Below are positions 7,994 to 16,385 of a stretch of DNA of 64,000 nucleotides, piece after piece. A program made the position numbers and the translations under genes. Source of the DNA: Acidobacteriota bacterium (GTDB lineage Bacteria > Acidobacteriota > Blastocatellia > Pyrinomonadales > Pyrinomonadaceae); assembly GCA_016703965.1 (NCBI GenBank), contig JADJBB010000021.1, positions 744,001 through 808,000 of the forward strand, given 5' to 3'. Below the pieces are notes generated by a model. That model did not search any database, had not been told where the DNA came from, and was given only the letters and a program-made list of their open reading frames with translations. Each line of letters starts with the position of its first letter. Position 1 is the stretch's first letter.

Positions 7994-9319
7994 ATGTTTC
8001 GCAAGTCATTAATTTCATTCATTTTTGCCGGCATCGTTATTTTTGTCGGCGGTGTCGCCATTTTTGCCCAGAATGCCCCGGTAACCGGCACCGTCGAAAT
8101 GCTAAAGGCCGATGGTACGCGAGTTCCGGTTGAGGGAGCATTGGTTGAGGTTTTTAGAACCGACATCAAGGCGAGTTCGCCGCCCGCAAAGACGAATAAG
8201 CGTGGTGAATTCAACTTCGCCGGCCTTCAGCTCGGCTGGACGTTCATTCTATCCGTCTCGGCACCGGGTGCGGCACCGACCTATCTGACGAACGTCAAAG
8301 CCGGACAGGAACGCCTCCTGATCACAATGAATCCCGGTGACGGCAGCAAGATGGCTGAGGCTGATGTAAGGGCCCAGGCAGCTAAGCCGAAGGTGGCGGC
8401 CGGAAGTCCGGAAGCGGTTCAGAACACCGAGGAAATGAAGAAGGCTCAGGCTGAATACGAGTCCAAAAAGAAAGAGGTCGAGGAAAAGAACAAGAAAGCC
8501 CAGCAGACCAACGAGATCGTTACCGCTGCTCTCAAGGCCGGCAACGAAGCTTTCTCCGCCAAGAACATGGACCTTGCGATCACGAAGTATGATGAAGGCA
8601 TCGCAGCCGATCCGCTTTACGTCGGCAGCGCACCGATCTTTTACAACAACCGCGGCATCGCCCTGAGAACCAGAGGCGTTGACAGCTACAACGTCGGCAT
8701 CAAAGCCGGATCTGATGTAACTGCCAAGGTCGAAGCATTTAACAAAGCTAAGAAAGATTTTGCGGACGCGGCGGCCGGATACTTGAACTCGTGGAAGGTT
8801 CTCAAGGATGCACCGGCTACCGATATTACCGACAAAGCGAACTACGACAGCAATAAGATGGGAACGCTCCGCGGCTCTGTCGAGGTATTCCAGATGGCGG
8901 TACGCACCGAGCAGGTCGATCCAAGTGTGATCGAAGTAGCTAAGGTCATGATCCCGGAATATCAGGCGAATGAGCCGGATGCCGCAAAAAAGGCCGCTGC
9001 GAGCCTGGCTCTTGCAGACCTTTATCGCGTAGTCGGCGATTCGGACAATGCTATCGTCGCCTACAAGGCTATCCTGGAAACAACGCCGGATAACCCTGAT
9101 GCACTTGTCGGAGCGGGATTGAGCCTCGTCAACATTGGCTATATCAACAACGATAAGACCAAGCTGCAGGAAGGATCAAATCTCCTCCAGAAATTCGTCG
9201 GCATCGCGCCGGACACGAACAAATTCAAAGCCGACGCGGTTGCTTTGATCGAAACGCTGAAGAAAGAACAGAACGTCACGCCGCAGAAGGTAACGACGCC
9301 GGCAAAGAAAAAGCCATAG
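7994..9319 (+). CDS. Secreted carboxypeptidase-regulatory-like/TPR protein
   Basis: The 441-residue protein starts after GGAGG (7982-7986). A signal peptide (KSLISFIFAGIVIFVGGVAIFA, cut before Q) is followed by an 80-residue beta-sandwich domain of the carboxypeptidase-regulatory/Cna-B type (VTGTVEMLKADGTRVPVEGA, KTNKRGEFNFAGL). Then comes a Lys/Glu-rich linker (residues ~150-175) and TPR-like helices to the C terminus (NEAFSAKNMDLAITKYDEGI, ALADLYRVVGDSDNAIVAYK). Probably a periplasmic or surface scaffold protein; partners unknown. A strong terminator follows directly, so it is likely monocistronic. Confidence 0.8.
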   Translation: MFRKSLISFIFAGIVIFVGGVAIFAQNAPVTGTVEMLKADGTRVPVEGALVEVFRTDIKASSPPAKTNKRGEFNFAGLQLGWTFILSVSAPGAAPTYLTNVKAGQERLLITMNPGDGSKMAEADVRAQAAKPKVAAGSPEAVQNTEEMKKAQAEYESKKKEVEEKNKKAQQTNEIVTAALKAGNEAFSAKNMDLAITKYDEGIAADPLYVGSAPIFYNNRGIALRTRGVDSYNVGIKAGSDVTAKVEAFNKAKKDFADAAAGYLNSWKVLKDAPATDITDKANYDSNKMGTLRGSVEVFQMAVRTEQVDPSVIEVAKVMIPEYQANEPDAAKKAAASLALADLYRVVGDSDNAIVAYKAILETTPDNPDALVGAGLSLVNIGYINNDKTKLQEGSNLLQKFVGIAPDTNKFKADAVALIETLKKEQNVTPQKVTTPAKKKP

Positions 9320-9342
9320 TTTTGTTTTTGTAATTTTGAACG

Positions 9343-9374
9343 AAGGGCTGTCCGGTAAAATGGACAGCCCTTTT
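9343..9374 (+). terminator. Intrinsic terminator after the TPR protein
   Basis: AAGGGCTGTCC (9343-9353) and GGACAGCCCTT (9362-9372) form an 11-bp perfect stem followed by a short T-run. Confidence 0.85.
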
Positions 9375-9377
9375 GGC

Positions 9378-9483
9378 AGAACCGGCTGCGTAAGTGTGCT
9401 TATAGTTTGGGTTGGTGCAAGGCTAGGTAGTTGTTTGGAATTGATCTTTGTTCCGCCCGCTTACGCAGGCGGTTCTGACCTGT
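9378..9483. repeat. Inverted repeat pair AGAACCGGCTGCGTAAG / CTTACGCAGGCGGTTCT
   Basis: Arms at 9378-9394 and 9460-9476 match in 16 of 17 positions and enclose about 65 bp. The right arm carries the CCGCC...GGCGGTTCTGACCTG motif that recurs at 53061-53090. It ends one base before the preferred start codon of the next gene, leaving no room for a normal Shine-Dalgarno. Confidence 0.75.
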
Positions 9484-9960
9484 ATGACTTTAACGATTCG
9501 AAAAATGGAACCCGGCGACATTCCGGGCGTTTTGGAGCTTCTAAAGGAATTTGCCGAGTACGAAAAGCTGAGCGAGTATTGCACGGCAACGGCGGAACGG
9601 TTTTACGCCGCCTTGTTTGGAGCCGATGCGATGGTTGAGGGCTTGGTCGCCCGGAGTGGCGATATGCTGGCAGGCTACGCACTTTTCTATCCAAATTTCT
9701 CCAGCTTTCGCGGTGAACGCGGGATGCATCTCGAGGATATCTATCTAAAGCCGGAATTCCAGGGCGGTGGAAACGGGAAGGCGATGCTGAAGGAGATCGC
9801 CCGTATTACTGCTGATCGCGGCTTTGATCGCATCGATTTTCAGGTTTTGGATTGGAATACGCCGGCGATCGAGTTTTATAAGAAACTCGGGGCGGTCAGC
9901 AATGATGAGGAAACGCACTTTAAGTTCGCGGGTGAGGCGTTTACAGCCCTTGGAACTTAG
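9484..9960 (+). CDS. GNAT-family N-acetyltransferase (diamine acetyltransferase-like)
   Basis: The 158-residue single GNAT domain opens with MTLTIRKMEPGDIPGVLELL, has LEDIYLKPEFQGGGNGKAML (acetyl-CoA binding Q/RxxGxG/A-type loop, here QGGGNG) and ends with NTPAIEFYKKLGA. The pattern LEDIYVKPEFRG..IG..LL and DW....FY...GA is shared with spermidine/spermine and thialysine acetyltransferases, but the substrate is not certain. ATG 9484 directly follows a repeat arm, so no Shine-Dalgarno is visible. An in-frame start at 9448 would make the repeat part of the coding region. Confidence 0.85.
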   Translation: MTLTIRKMEPGDIPGVLELLKEFAEYEKLSEYCTATAERFYAALFGADAMVEGLVARSGDMLAGYALFYPNFSSFRGERGMHLEDIYLKPEFQGGGNGKAMLKEIARITADRGFDRIDFQVLDWNTPAIEFYKKLGAVSNDEETHFKFAGEAFTALGT

Positions 9961-9967
9961 GAGCCCT

Positions 9968-10090
9968 GGCCTGCAAAGCCGGTTCCTCCGGTGTGACCTT
10001 GATCAGAATTGTTCACCTTGATCGATTACTGCATACTTTAGCACACTCGAAGCAGGACGCTTGCGGGCGAGGGCGCCTGCGTTCCCGGGT
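9968..10090. repeat. Cluster of degenerate dispersed repeat fragments
   Basis: Between the acetyltransferase and the kinase stop are AGCCGGTTCCTCCGGTGTGA (complementary in type to 6467-6484), GATCAGAATTGTTCACCTTGATC, and AAGCAGGACGCTTGCGGGC (10050-10068, the core of the 6488 unit). No gene is seen here. Confidence 0.6.
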
Positions 10091-11149
10091 TTAAGAAGGC
10101 AGTTCGATCCTGAAGGTCGTTCCAGAGCCGAGTGTTGATGTCACCGCGACCTCGCCGCCGTGCAGACGGGCAAGGTGTTTGACGATCGCGAGGCCAAGGC
10201 CGGTGCCGCCGATCTCGCGCGAACGGGCTCGGTCCGCCCGATAAAATCTCTCAAAGATCCTTTGTGCATGTTCCGGCAAAATGCCTTCGCCGGTATCCTC
10301 GACAGATATTACGTCACGGCCATCTGCCTGGTCAAAATCGACCGTAACTGAGCCGCTGTGACGATTAAATTTGATCGCGTTGTCGATCAGATTCGTTAGC
10401 ATTTGTTCGAGCCGAACGGAATCCGCGAATATCACCGCTTGCTCCGGCACCAGATTTCGGAGGGCGATCTCGCGTTCTTTCGCCTTTGCCGAGAGGGTAT
10501 TCATCACGTCCTGCACGGCAGTGTGCAGCCGAATTTCGCGGATATTGACGGCGACATTGCCTGATTCGATCAGCGAAAGCTCGAGGATATCAGCGATCAA
10601 GCTGTGCATCCGCTCGGCGTTCCGACGGATGACGTTGAGGAAATGGAGGTTATTCTCTTTGTCGTCGATACCGCCGTCCTCGAGCGTTTCGACAAAGGCG
10701 AGGATCGAGGTAAGCGGCGTTCGCAGCTCGTGCGAGATGTTTGAAAGAAATTCCTGACGGACCATCTCGAGCCGGTCGATCTGGGTGGTTTCGTAAAAGA
10801 ATCCGATCGAAAAATTCTCGCCGCTGAGCTCGATCGGTGCAATGTGAACGTCAAATTTTCGCTTTTCGGCGGTCGGCAATTCGAGGCGGACATCGCTCGA
10901 TATTTGAGAGACTATCGCTTTGCGAAAAGCTTCGTGCAGGTCCAGGTCGCGGATCACCTCGCTGAGGCGTTTTGTCTCAAGTTCCAGCCCGCCGTCACGG
11001 GCAAACGCCACCGCCGCCGGTACGTTACAGTGAGCGATCCGCATTGTAGAGTCGACCACGATCACGCCTTCGCGTGTCGTGTCGAGTATTTTTTGCAGTA
11101 TCTGGTTCGAGGTCTGCGTTGCAGGCAGCTCGATCACGGCGGCATTCAT
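10091..11149 (-). CDS. PAS-containing sensor histidine kinase (PhoR-like)
   Basis: The 352-residue protein has an N-terminal PAS-like sensor (residues ~15-120; no transmembrane segment), a HisKA domain with the phospho-accepting H-box FLSNISHELRTPLTSILAF, and a HATPase with LIDNAIKFN (N box), VEDTGEGI (G1), FERFYRAD and GGTGLGLAIV (G2). It lies 15 bp behind a PhoB-type regulator, an order typical of PhoBR-type pairs. Lack of membrane segments suggests a cytoplasmic sensor. No phosphate transport genes are in the window, so a role in phosphate sensing is only a guess. Confidence 0.92.
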   Translation of the reverse strand: MNAAVIELPATQTSNQILQKILDTTREGVIVVDSTMRIAHCNVPAAVAFARDGGLELETKRLSEVIRDLDLHEAFRKAIVSQISSDVRLELPTAEKRKFDVHIAPIELSGENFSIGFFYETTQIDRLEMVRQEFLSNISHELRTPLTSILAFVETLEDGGIDDKENNLHFLNVIRRNAERMHSLIADILELSLIESGNVAVNIREIRLHTAVQDVMNTLSAKAKEREIALRNLVPEQAVIFADSVRLEQMLTNLIDNAIKFNRHSGSVTVDFDQADGRDVISVEDTGEGILPEHAQRIFERFYRADRARSREIGGTGLGLAIVKHLARLHGGEVAVTSTLGSGTTFRIELPS

Positions 11150-11164
11150 ATTTGAGAGCAGATA

Positions 11165-11851
11165 TTACTTACATCCGATAAAACGATAACCCACGCCGAC
11201 TACGGTTTCAATACATGAGCCGCATTCATCCAGCTTTTGCCGGAGGCGCCGGATGTGGACGTCGAGCGTACGGGTGTCGCCGAAATAGCTGTAGCCCCAG
11301 ACGTTGTCGAGCAGCTGCTGACGCGAGGCAACGCGGCCGGAGTTTTGGATCAAATGCTCGAGCAGGGCAAATTCTTTTCGCGTGAGCTTAACCGCACGAT
11401 CCGTGCACGTGACCCGCATGTCAGCAAAGTCGACGGTCAACTGAGGGTCAGAGTAGGTTGGCGAAGTTTCCGTGTCGACCCGCCGCAGAACGGAACGTAC
11501 GCGGGCTATCACTTCTTTGATCGAGAACGGTTTGATGATGTAATCATCGGCTCCGGTATCGAGGCCAAGGATCTTGTCTCCTTCGGCTGCTTTGGCGGTA
11601 AGCATGATGACTGGCGTTTTTTCGGTGAGGGATTCGCGGCGAAGACGGCGGCAGAGTTCCATGCCGCTCATTCCGGGAAGCATCAGATCGAGCAGGATCA
11701 GCGAAGGCCGGTTCTTTTCGTCGAGAGCGAGACGCAAACCCTTCTCACCTGACTCGGCGATCAATGTGCGAAAACCCTCGCGCTTGAGGTTGTACTGCAA
11801 CCCTTCAGCTATGTCCGCATCATCTTCGATGATCAGAATTGTATGCTGCAT
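11165..11851 (-). CDS. OmpR/PhoB-family response regulator
   Basis: The 228-residue protein has a receiver domain (IIEDDADI acidic pair, LLDLMLPGMSG with the phospho-Asp, MLTAKA, KPF) and a winged-helix DNA-binding domain (LTRKEFALLEHLIQNSGRVA, LLDNVWGYSYFGDTRTLDVH, VGVGYRF). It is the first gene of a two-gene operon with the kinase at 10091-11149. The 196-bp gap to the divergent protease gene holds its promoter, which I could not place. Confidence 0.95.
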   Translation of the reverse strand: MQHTILIIEDDADIAEGLQYNLKREGFRTLIAESGEKGLRLALDEKNRPSLILLDLMLPGMSGMELCRRLRRESLTEKTPVIMLTAKAAEGDKILGLDTGADDYIIKPFSIKEVIARVRSVLRRVDTETSPTYSDPQLTVDFADMRVTCTDRAVKLTRKEFALLEHLIQNSGRVASRQQLLDNVWGYSYFGDTRTLDVHIRRLRQKLDECGSCIETVVGVGYRFIGCK

Positions 11852-12007
11852 ATCGATTGTCTGATTGTATGAAATTTCTACTGCGTAATCGACAGTCTAG
11901 GCGGACTGACTTAATAGCGTATGAACGGGATGTTACAAAAACATTAAATTTTAGAAATTAGTAAGGCGGCTTGATCGGTCATTCAGCGGCGTGTTGACGA
12001 GAAATCA

Positions 12008-12036
12008 TTGTTACCTCGGTCTAAAACGCCTATAAT
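12008..12036 (+). promoter_or_regulatory. Promoter TTGTTA-17-TATAAT just before a start codon
   Basis: TTGTTA (12008-12013), a 17-bp spacer and a perfect TATAAT (12031-12036) end 13 bp before ATG 12050. The predicted transcript would have a leader of only about seven nt and no Shine-Dalgarno. Confidence 0.6.
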
Positions 12037-12049
12037 TCCGAAAGCAGCA

Positions 12050-13489
12050 ATGAGTTCGCGTCCACTCAGATCAATACTCCTCTTTTTCGTGCTTTTCGCG
12101 TGTTTCGCGGGAACAGCCAACGCGCAGGACTTCTTGCCGGAGCTCGTCAAGCGGATAAAGCCGTCTGCCGTCGCGATCGAGACGTTCGATGCAAAGGATG
12201 TTACCCTTTCGCGCGGGAGCGGTTTCTTTATCGCCGGCGATCGCATAATTACGAACCGGCACGTCATCGAAAGAGCCTCCCGCGTCGAGATCCATTTGCT
12301 CGACGGCAAGAAATACACTGTAAAGGGAGTTTTAGCGATCGATGGCGAAGGCGACCTCGCCTTGCTCTCGGTCGATGTGCCAAAAGGCTCGGCGAACCCG
12401 TTGCCTATCGTCAAGGCGGTGCCGTTGGAAGGGGAATCGGTAGTTGTCGTCGGCAACCCGTACGGGCTCGAGGGCAGTGTTTCGAACGGAATCGTCTCTG
12501 CCGTACGCGAGATCGGCGGTTATGGAAAGATCATTCAGATAACTGCGCCCATATCGCCGGGTTCCTCGGGTTCGCCCGTGGTAAATATGGCGGGGCAGGT
12601 GATCGGCGTTGCGACGCTTCAGGCAGCCGAGGGCCAAAGCCTGAATTTTGCCGTGCCTGCCGAACGAATTTCGCAGCTCAAGGTTACCGAGCTCCAAACC
12701 TTCTCGTCACTAAATTCAGAAACGCAAAAGAATAAGCGATCGGCTGCCGAGCGTCTGTATTCGCAAGGCCTGGCTCAACTTTCGCGGGATGATTATGCTC
12801 GTGCAGTTCCATATTTTGAAAAGGCGGCGGACACTGACCCAACGTATGCCGAGGCATGGTATCAGACGGGTTATTGCTACGGCATTCTAGAAAAACATAC
12901 CGACGCCTTGCGGGCATCCCGGCAGGCGGCAAAGATCCGGCCTGATTGGGCGGCGGTTAATGTCAATATTGGAGCATCGAGCTACGCTTTGGGCCAGTAT
13001 AAGGAAGCGGTCGATGCCTTCCGCCAGGCGATCCGGCTCGATGACGGTAATGCGGAAACACAGTATTCGCTCGGTTTGGCGCTCGGAAAACTGACCCGCA
13101 CTGACGAAGAGATCCTGGCCTATCGCCGGGCGATCGCGATCAAACCAGATCACGCGAACGCCATGGACAAGCTCGGCCTTGCGCTGTTCAGGCTTAAGCG
13201 ATATGCGGACGCAGCCGCTATATTCGAATCCTTAAAGATATATCGCCCTGACGCCAAAACCTACGGGAATCTCGGCGAAAGCCTGCTCGAAGCCGGCAAG
13301 GCTGAGGAAAGCGTAGAACCTCTGAACACAGCGATCAACTATAATCAGGATTTCGAAAAGGCCCGCTATAACCTCGGCCGCGCGTACATCAAATTAGGCA
13401 AAACAGAAATGGCACAGGCCCAATACGAGATATTGAGAAGTGCGAAGTCTGATTGGGCCGATCGGTTGTTCGTCCTGCTGAACCCCTAA
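12050..13489 (+). CDS. Exported trypsin-like (S1C) serine protease with TPR repeats
   Basis: The 479-residue protein carries a signal peptide (SILLFFVLFACFAGTANA, cut before Q), then a Deg-type protease domain with catalytic His71 (TNRHVIE), Asp102 (GDLALLSV) and Ser173 (SPGSSGSPVVN). Instead of a PDZ domain it continues with about six TPR units (LSRDDYARAVPYFEKAADTD, YKEAVDAFRQAIRLDDGN and so on). Predicted to act in the periplasm, with TPRs as substrate or partner platform. ATG 12050 is preferred over a TTG at 12008 that would lie inside the promoter. Its stop overlaps the stop of the convergent next gene. Confidence 0.9.
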   Translation: MSSRPLRSILLFFVLFACFAGTANAQDFLPELVKRIKPSAVAIETFDAKDVTLSRGSGFFIAGDRIITNRHVIERASRVEIHLLDGKKYTVKGVLAIDGEGDLALLSVDVPKGSANPLPIVKAVPLEGESVVVVGNPYGLEGSVSNGIVSAVREIGGYGKIIQITAPISPGSSGSPVVNMAGQVIGVATLQAAEGQSLNFAVPAERISQLKVTELQTFSSLNSETQKNKRSAAERLYSQGLAQLSRDDYARAVPYFEKAADTDPTYAEAWYQTGYCYGILEKHTDALRASRQAAKIRPDWAAVNVNIGASSYALGQYKEAVDAFRQAIRLDDGNAETQYSLGLALGKLTRTDEEILAYRRAIAIKPDHANAMDKLGLALFRLKRYADAAAIFESLKIYRPDAKTYGNLGESLLEAGKAEESVEPLNTAINYNQDFEKARYNLGRAYIKLGKTEMAQAQYEILRSAKSDWADRLFVLLNP

Positions 13490-14919
13490 GGCTGCATAGC
13501 CTTCTCCACAACCAAGGCGCTGAGAAAGCTGTCTTGGATCGCCTGAGCTAGAAAGAGTTTTGTATGCGTGCCGCAGGCGAAGAATGATAACGCAAAGGCT
13601 ATATTCTCGATCACCGGGCCTCCATTGACACTTGTTTCACTTAGCAATGAGCGCTGCGTTACGCGGCCGTCACCGATGGCATATATAGCGGCCTTAACTG
13701 CATCCTTCTTAATTTCTTTTCCGCCCGTTCCCTTAAAATTCTTAGGTTCAACGATCGTTTCCCACCGATTGTTCTTTTCGTCGCGGACGATGACCACAGC
13801 ATCGAGTGTTTCGGAGCAGTTCCCGCCGTAGGCGAAGATCCGGATCGGCGTCGAAGGTGAAGGGGCATCGAGTGCGGCCTGAAAGCGTTTTGCGCGGGTG
13901 AGTGCGGAAATAAAATACGAGCGAACCTGAGCATATGTGGTTTTTTCAACAAGCAGATCGTCGTAGCTCCGTCCGTTGGTGGGCTCAGACATATTCGTCT
14001 TCTTAACCACGTCCCCGGTTTGCGGTGCCCCTTTCAGCTTGCTCAGAAACTTTGGATCCGCGATAGCACCCCAACCGTATTTGATCCAGGTGTCGATATT
14101 GTAGATATCAACATTCATGGGCTGGAGGTTCTCATCAAGGAATCGGGCCGAATTTTGGTGCGGCAGCAGTTGAAAGCCCGACGGATTGCTCATAACGTCT
14201 TCGGGCCGCAGGTCATCAATGAACGGCAGTTTCCGGTCGGCGACGATCGGATAGCCATTGATGAGCGAGTTCAGCGAATCCATCGCGCCTTCGTTCGGTG
14301 TGCCGAACATCATCAATTTGTCGATGTGAATGGCTCCGGCCCACGTTGGCTTGGGCGAAGCGGTTGCGGGCGGTTCTGCCTTGCCGTACATCGCGGCGTA
14401 ACGTGCGATCAGGCCGCCCATCGAGTGGGCGAGGATGTCAAATTTAAGTTTCGGTCGTTTGAGCAAGCGTTTTGTCTTTTCGATCCTTTGAAAAAGCAGA
14501 CGGGCGGTCTCGACGTTGTCACGCCGCCAGTCGTAAGGAAACACATAGAAGACATCCGACGCCTCAGGCTTGTCCCAATTTCCTTCGGTGTAGCCGCGGC
14601 TCTTGAGGGCGTCGATGAGCGATTGATAGACCTCGACATCCGGCAGAACCGATAGTTCGACCTTGCGGATAATATCTTTGGGAACCAAACTGTCGCGGTT
14701 TGCACTAAGTACCGGCGACCTCATCGGCAGCCGCAAGTCATCTTCCTTATCGCGTTTCAGGCTGAACCAGACAGTCTTGCCGGTCTTAGGATTTACCAGG
14801 TCGGAACCTGTTATGCCCGGAATTATGATAACGGGCGATTTACCCGTCGATTGTGCGAACGCGGCAAAGGCCGAGAGAAAGATAAGGGTTAGTAGCGGGA
14901 TCGTTTTGTATCTCGACAT
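13486..14919 (-). CDS. Secreted LCAT-family alpha/beta hydrolase
   Basis: The 477-residue protein has a signal peptide (LLTLIFLSAFAAFA, cut before Q) and the lecithin:cholesterol acyltransferase-type opening PVIIIPGITGSDL. FPYDWRRD and FDILAHSMGGLIARY supply the lid-region motif and the nucleophile Ser of AHSMGG. Related enzymes are lipid acyltransferases or phospholipases, so an exported lipase/esterase is likely. The C-terminal ~120 residues look like an accessory domain I do not recognise. Its TAG stop shares three bases with the TAA of the protease gene. Confidence 0.82.
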   Translation of the reverse strand: MSRYKTIPLLTLIFLSAFAAFAQSTGKSPVIIIPGITGSDLVNPKTGKTVWFSLKRDKEDDLRLPMRSPVLSANRDSLVPKDIIRKVELSVLPDVEVYQSLIDALKSRGYTEGNWDKPEASDVFYVFPYDWRRDNVETARLLFQRIEKTKRLLKRPKLKFDILAHSMGGLIARYAAMYGKAEPPATASPKPTWAGAIHIDKLMMFGTPNEGAMDSLNSLINGYPIVADRKLPFIDDLRPEDVMSNPSGFQLLPHQNSARFLDENLQPMNVDIYNIDTWIKYGWGAIADPKFLSKLKGAPQTGDVVKKTNMSEPTNGRSYDDLLVEKTTYAQVRSYFISALTRAKRFQAALDAPSPSTPIRIFAYGGNCSETLDAVVIVRDEKNNRWETIVEPKNFKGTGGKEIKKDAVKAAIYAIGDGRVTQRSLLSETSVNGGPVIENIAFALSFFACGTHTKLFLAQAIQDSFLSALVVEKAMQP

Positions 14920-15098
14920 AATGTTTCGCAGATGTGATGCCTGAAAGCTGTCTGGCGAAAGCCATCAAATAAAGGGTAGGCAGCTAATTGGATAACTTTA
15001 GCCTAGATTTGGTTGCAATTGTAACTGTGCCGAGCTCTGACGGAGCTTTCTGACTTTGTTAGTTTCTCGTACACCGCTAAACTCATAGTTGGCCTGAT

Positions 15099-15722
15099 AT
15101 GGAAATTACACTTGCGATCACCGGTGCCTCGGGCACTATCTATGCACAACGAACCCTGCAGCTGCTCGCAGCGAGCGGCGTTGTGGAGACCATCAATCTC
15201 ATCATGTCCGGCACGGCCGCGACCGTCGCCCAGGTCGAAATGGGCGTTAATCTAAAAGATCCTGACGCCGCGAAGATCAATGCGTGGCTCGGCCTCGAGG
15301 CCGGATCAAAGATCATCCGGTTCTGGCGGCTCGATAATTTTGCGGCGAAGCCTTCCTCCGGGTCGAATAAACAGGCCGGAATGATCATTGTGCCGTGTTC
15401 AATGGGAACGATAGGTTCGATCGCCTCGGGAGCCGGTACGAACCTCGTCCATCGGGCGGCGGATGTATGCCTAAAGGAACGGCGCAGGCTCGTCCTCGTC
15501 CCGCGTGAAACGCCCTACAATGCGATCCATCTCGAAAATATGCTCAAGCTCACGCACGCCGGAGCCAGCATTCTGCCTGCAAGTCCCGGCTTTTATCACC
15601 GGCCTAAGACAATCGACGACCTTGTAGAGCATCTATGCTTTCGCATCCTGGATCAGTTCGATATACCACATTCGAAGAGATCGCAGTGGACGGGCGAGGA
15701 AGTTAAGGAGGAGATCCCGTGA
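15099..15722 (+). CDS. ubiX: Flavin prenyltransferase UbiX
   Basis: The 207-residue protein begins with the flavodoxin-like LAITGASGTIYAQR and contains IVPCSMGTIGSIASG and LVPRETPYNAIHLENM, all diagnostic of UbiX/Pad1. The family makes prenylated FMN from FMN and dimethylallyl phosphate, the cofactor of UbiD-type decarboxylases. No ubiD is in the window. It is the first gene of a + strand run that includes mqnD; futalosine-pathway organisms also need UbiX/UbiD-type decarboxylation. It overlaps the next gene by 4 nt (GTGA). Confidence 0.95.
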   Translation: MEITLAITGASGTIYAQRTLQLLAASGVVETINLIMSGTAATVAQVEMGVNLKDPDAAKINAWLGLEAGSKIIRFWRLDNFAAKPSSGSNKQAGMIIVPCSMGTIGSIASGAGTNLVHRAADVCLKERRRLVLVPRETPYNAIHLENMLKLTHAGASILPASPGFYHRPKTIDDLVEHLCFRILDQFDIPHSKRSQWTGEEVKEEIP

Positions 15723-16384
15723 AAAGATCCGTTTCAATTTTGTTTGTGCTGTCAATTCTTACTATTTGTAATGCTGCCCAGGAAAGGTACGTAAAACCGG
15801 TAGATGAGGCGGCGAAAGACTCTTCGTTTCTGGCTTTCCGCACCAAACTGATCGCCGCCACGGAGCGGCGTGACGCGAAGTATGTCCTTTCGATCGTCGA
15901 TCCAAAGATACAACTTGGCTTCGGCGGCGTTGACGGTATCGCAAACTTCAAACGCGACTGGAAGTTAACGTCTAAGAACAGCAGGTTCTGGAAGGAATTC
16001 TTGACGGTTCTCAAGAACGGCGGAACGTTCGAAAAAGGTGGAACGACGACATTCATGGCACCATATACTTTTACGACTTGGCCTGAGGATCTTGACGCTT
16101 TTGACTATCAGGTCATCTTTGGCAACAACGTGAATCTTCGCAAACAGCCCAACATGAATGCCGAGGTGATCGGCAAACTCTCGTACAATATCGTTCAGAT
16201 CGAGCCTGAAACCATTCCTAAGAGCGGCAAGTCGGAATATCCCGAGTGGTGGGAGATTAAAACCCTGGGCGGGCAAAAGGGTTATGTGAAAAACGAATTT
16301 GTCCGCAGCAGCATTGATTACCGCGCCGGATTTACCAAGAAACGAGGTGTCTGGAAGATGGGCTTTTTCCTCGCGGGGGACTAA
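15719..16384 (+). CDS. Secreted SH3b-domain protein
   Basis: The 221-residue protein uses GTG 15719, overlapping the ubiX stop, with AAGGAGGAG just upstream. A signal peptide (MKRSVSILFVLSILTICNAA) precedes an uncharacterised N-terminal domain. A bacterial SH3 domain covers about residues 135-205 (NNVNLRKQPNMNAEVIGKL, WWEIKTLGGQKGYVKNEFV). SH3b domains usually bind peptidoglycan or other envelope ligands. Why it sits between ubiX and a methyltransferase is unclear. Confidence 0.8.
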   Translation: MKRSVSILFVLSILTICNAAQERYVKPVDEAAKDSSFLAFRTKLIAATERRDAKYVLSIVDPKIQLGFGGVDGIANFKRDWKLTSKNSRFWKEFLTVLKNGGTFEKGGTTTFMAPYTFTTWPEDLDAFDYQVIFGNNVNLRKQPNMNAEVIGKLSYNIVQIEPETIPKSGKSEYPEWWEIKTLGGQKGYVKNEFVRSSIDYRAGFTKKRGVWKMGFFLAGD

Positions 16385-16385
16385 A

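Noticed and set aside
11852..12000. Pho box upstream of the PhoB-like regulator
   Set aside because: TTGTCTGATTG and TGTTACAAAAACATTAA were considered, but no pair of CTGTCAT-like direct repeats at 11-bp spacing exists.
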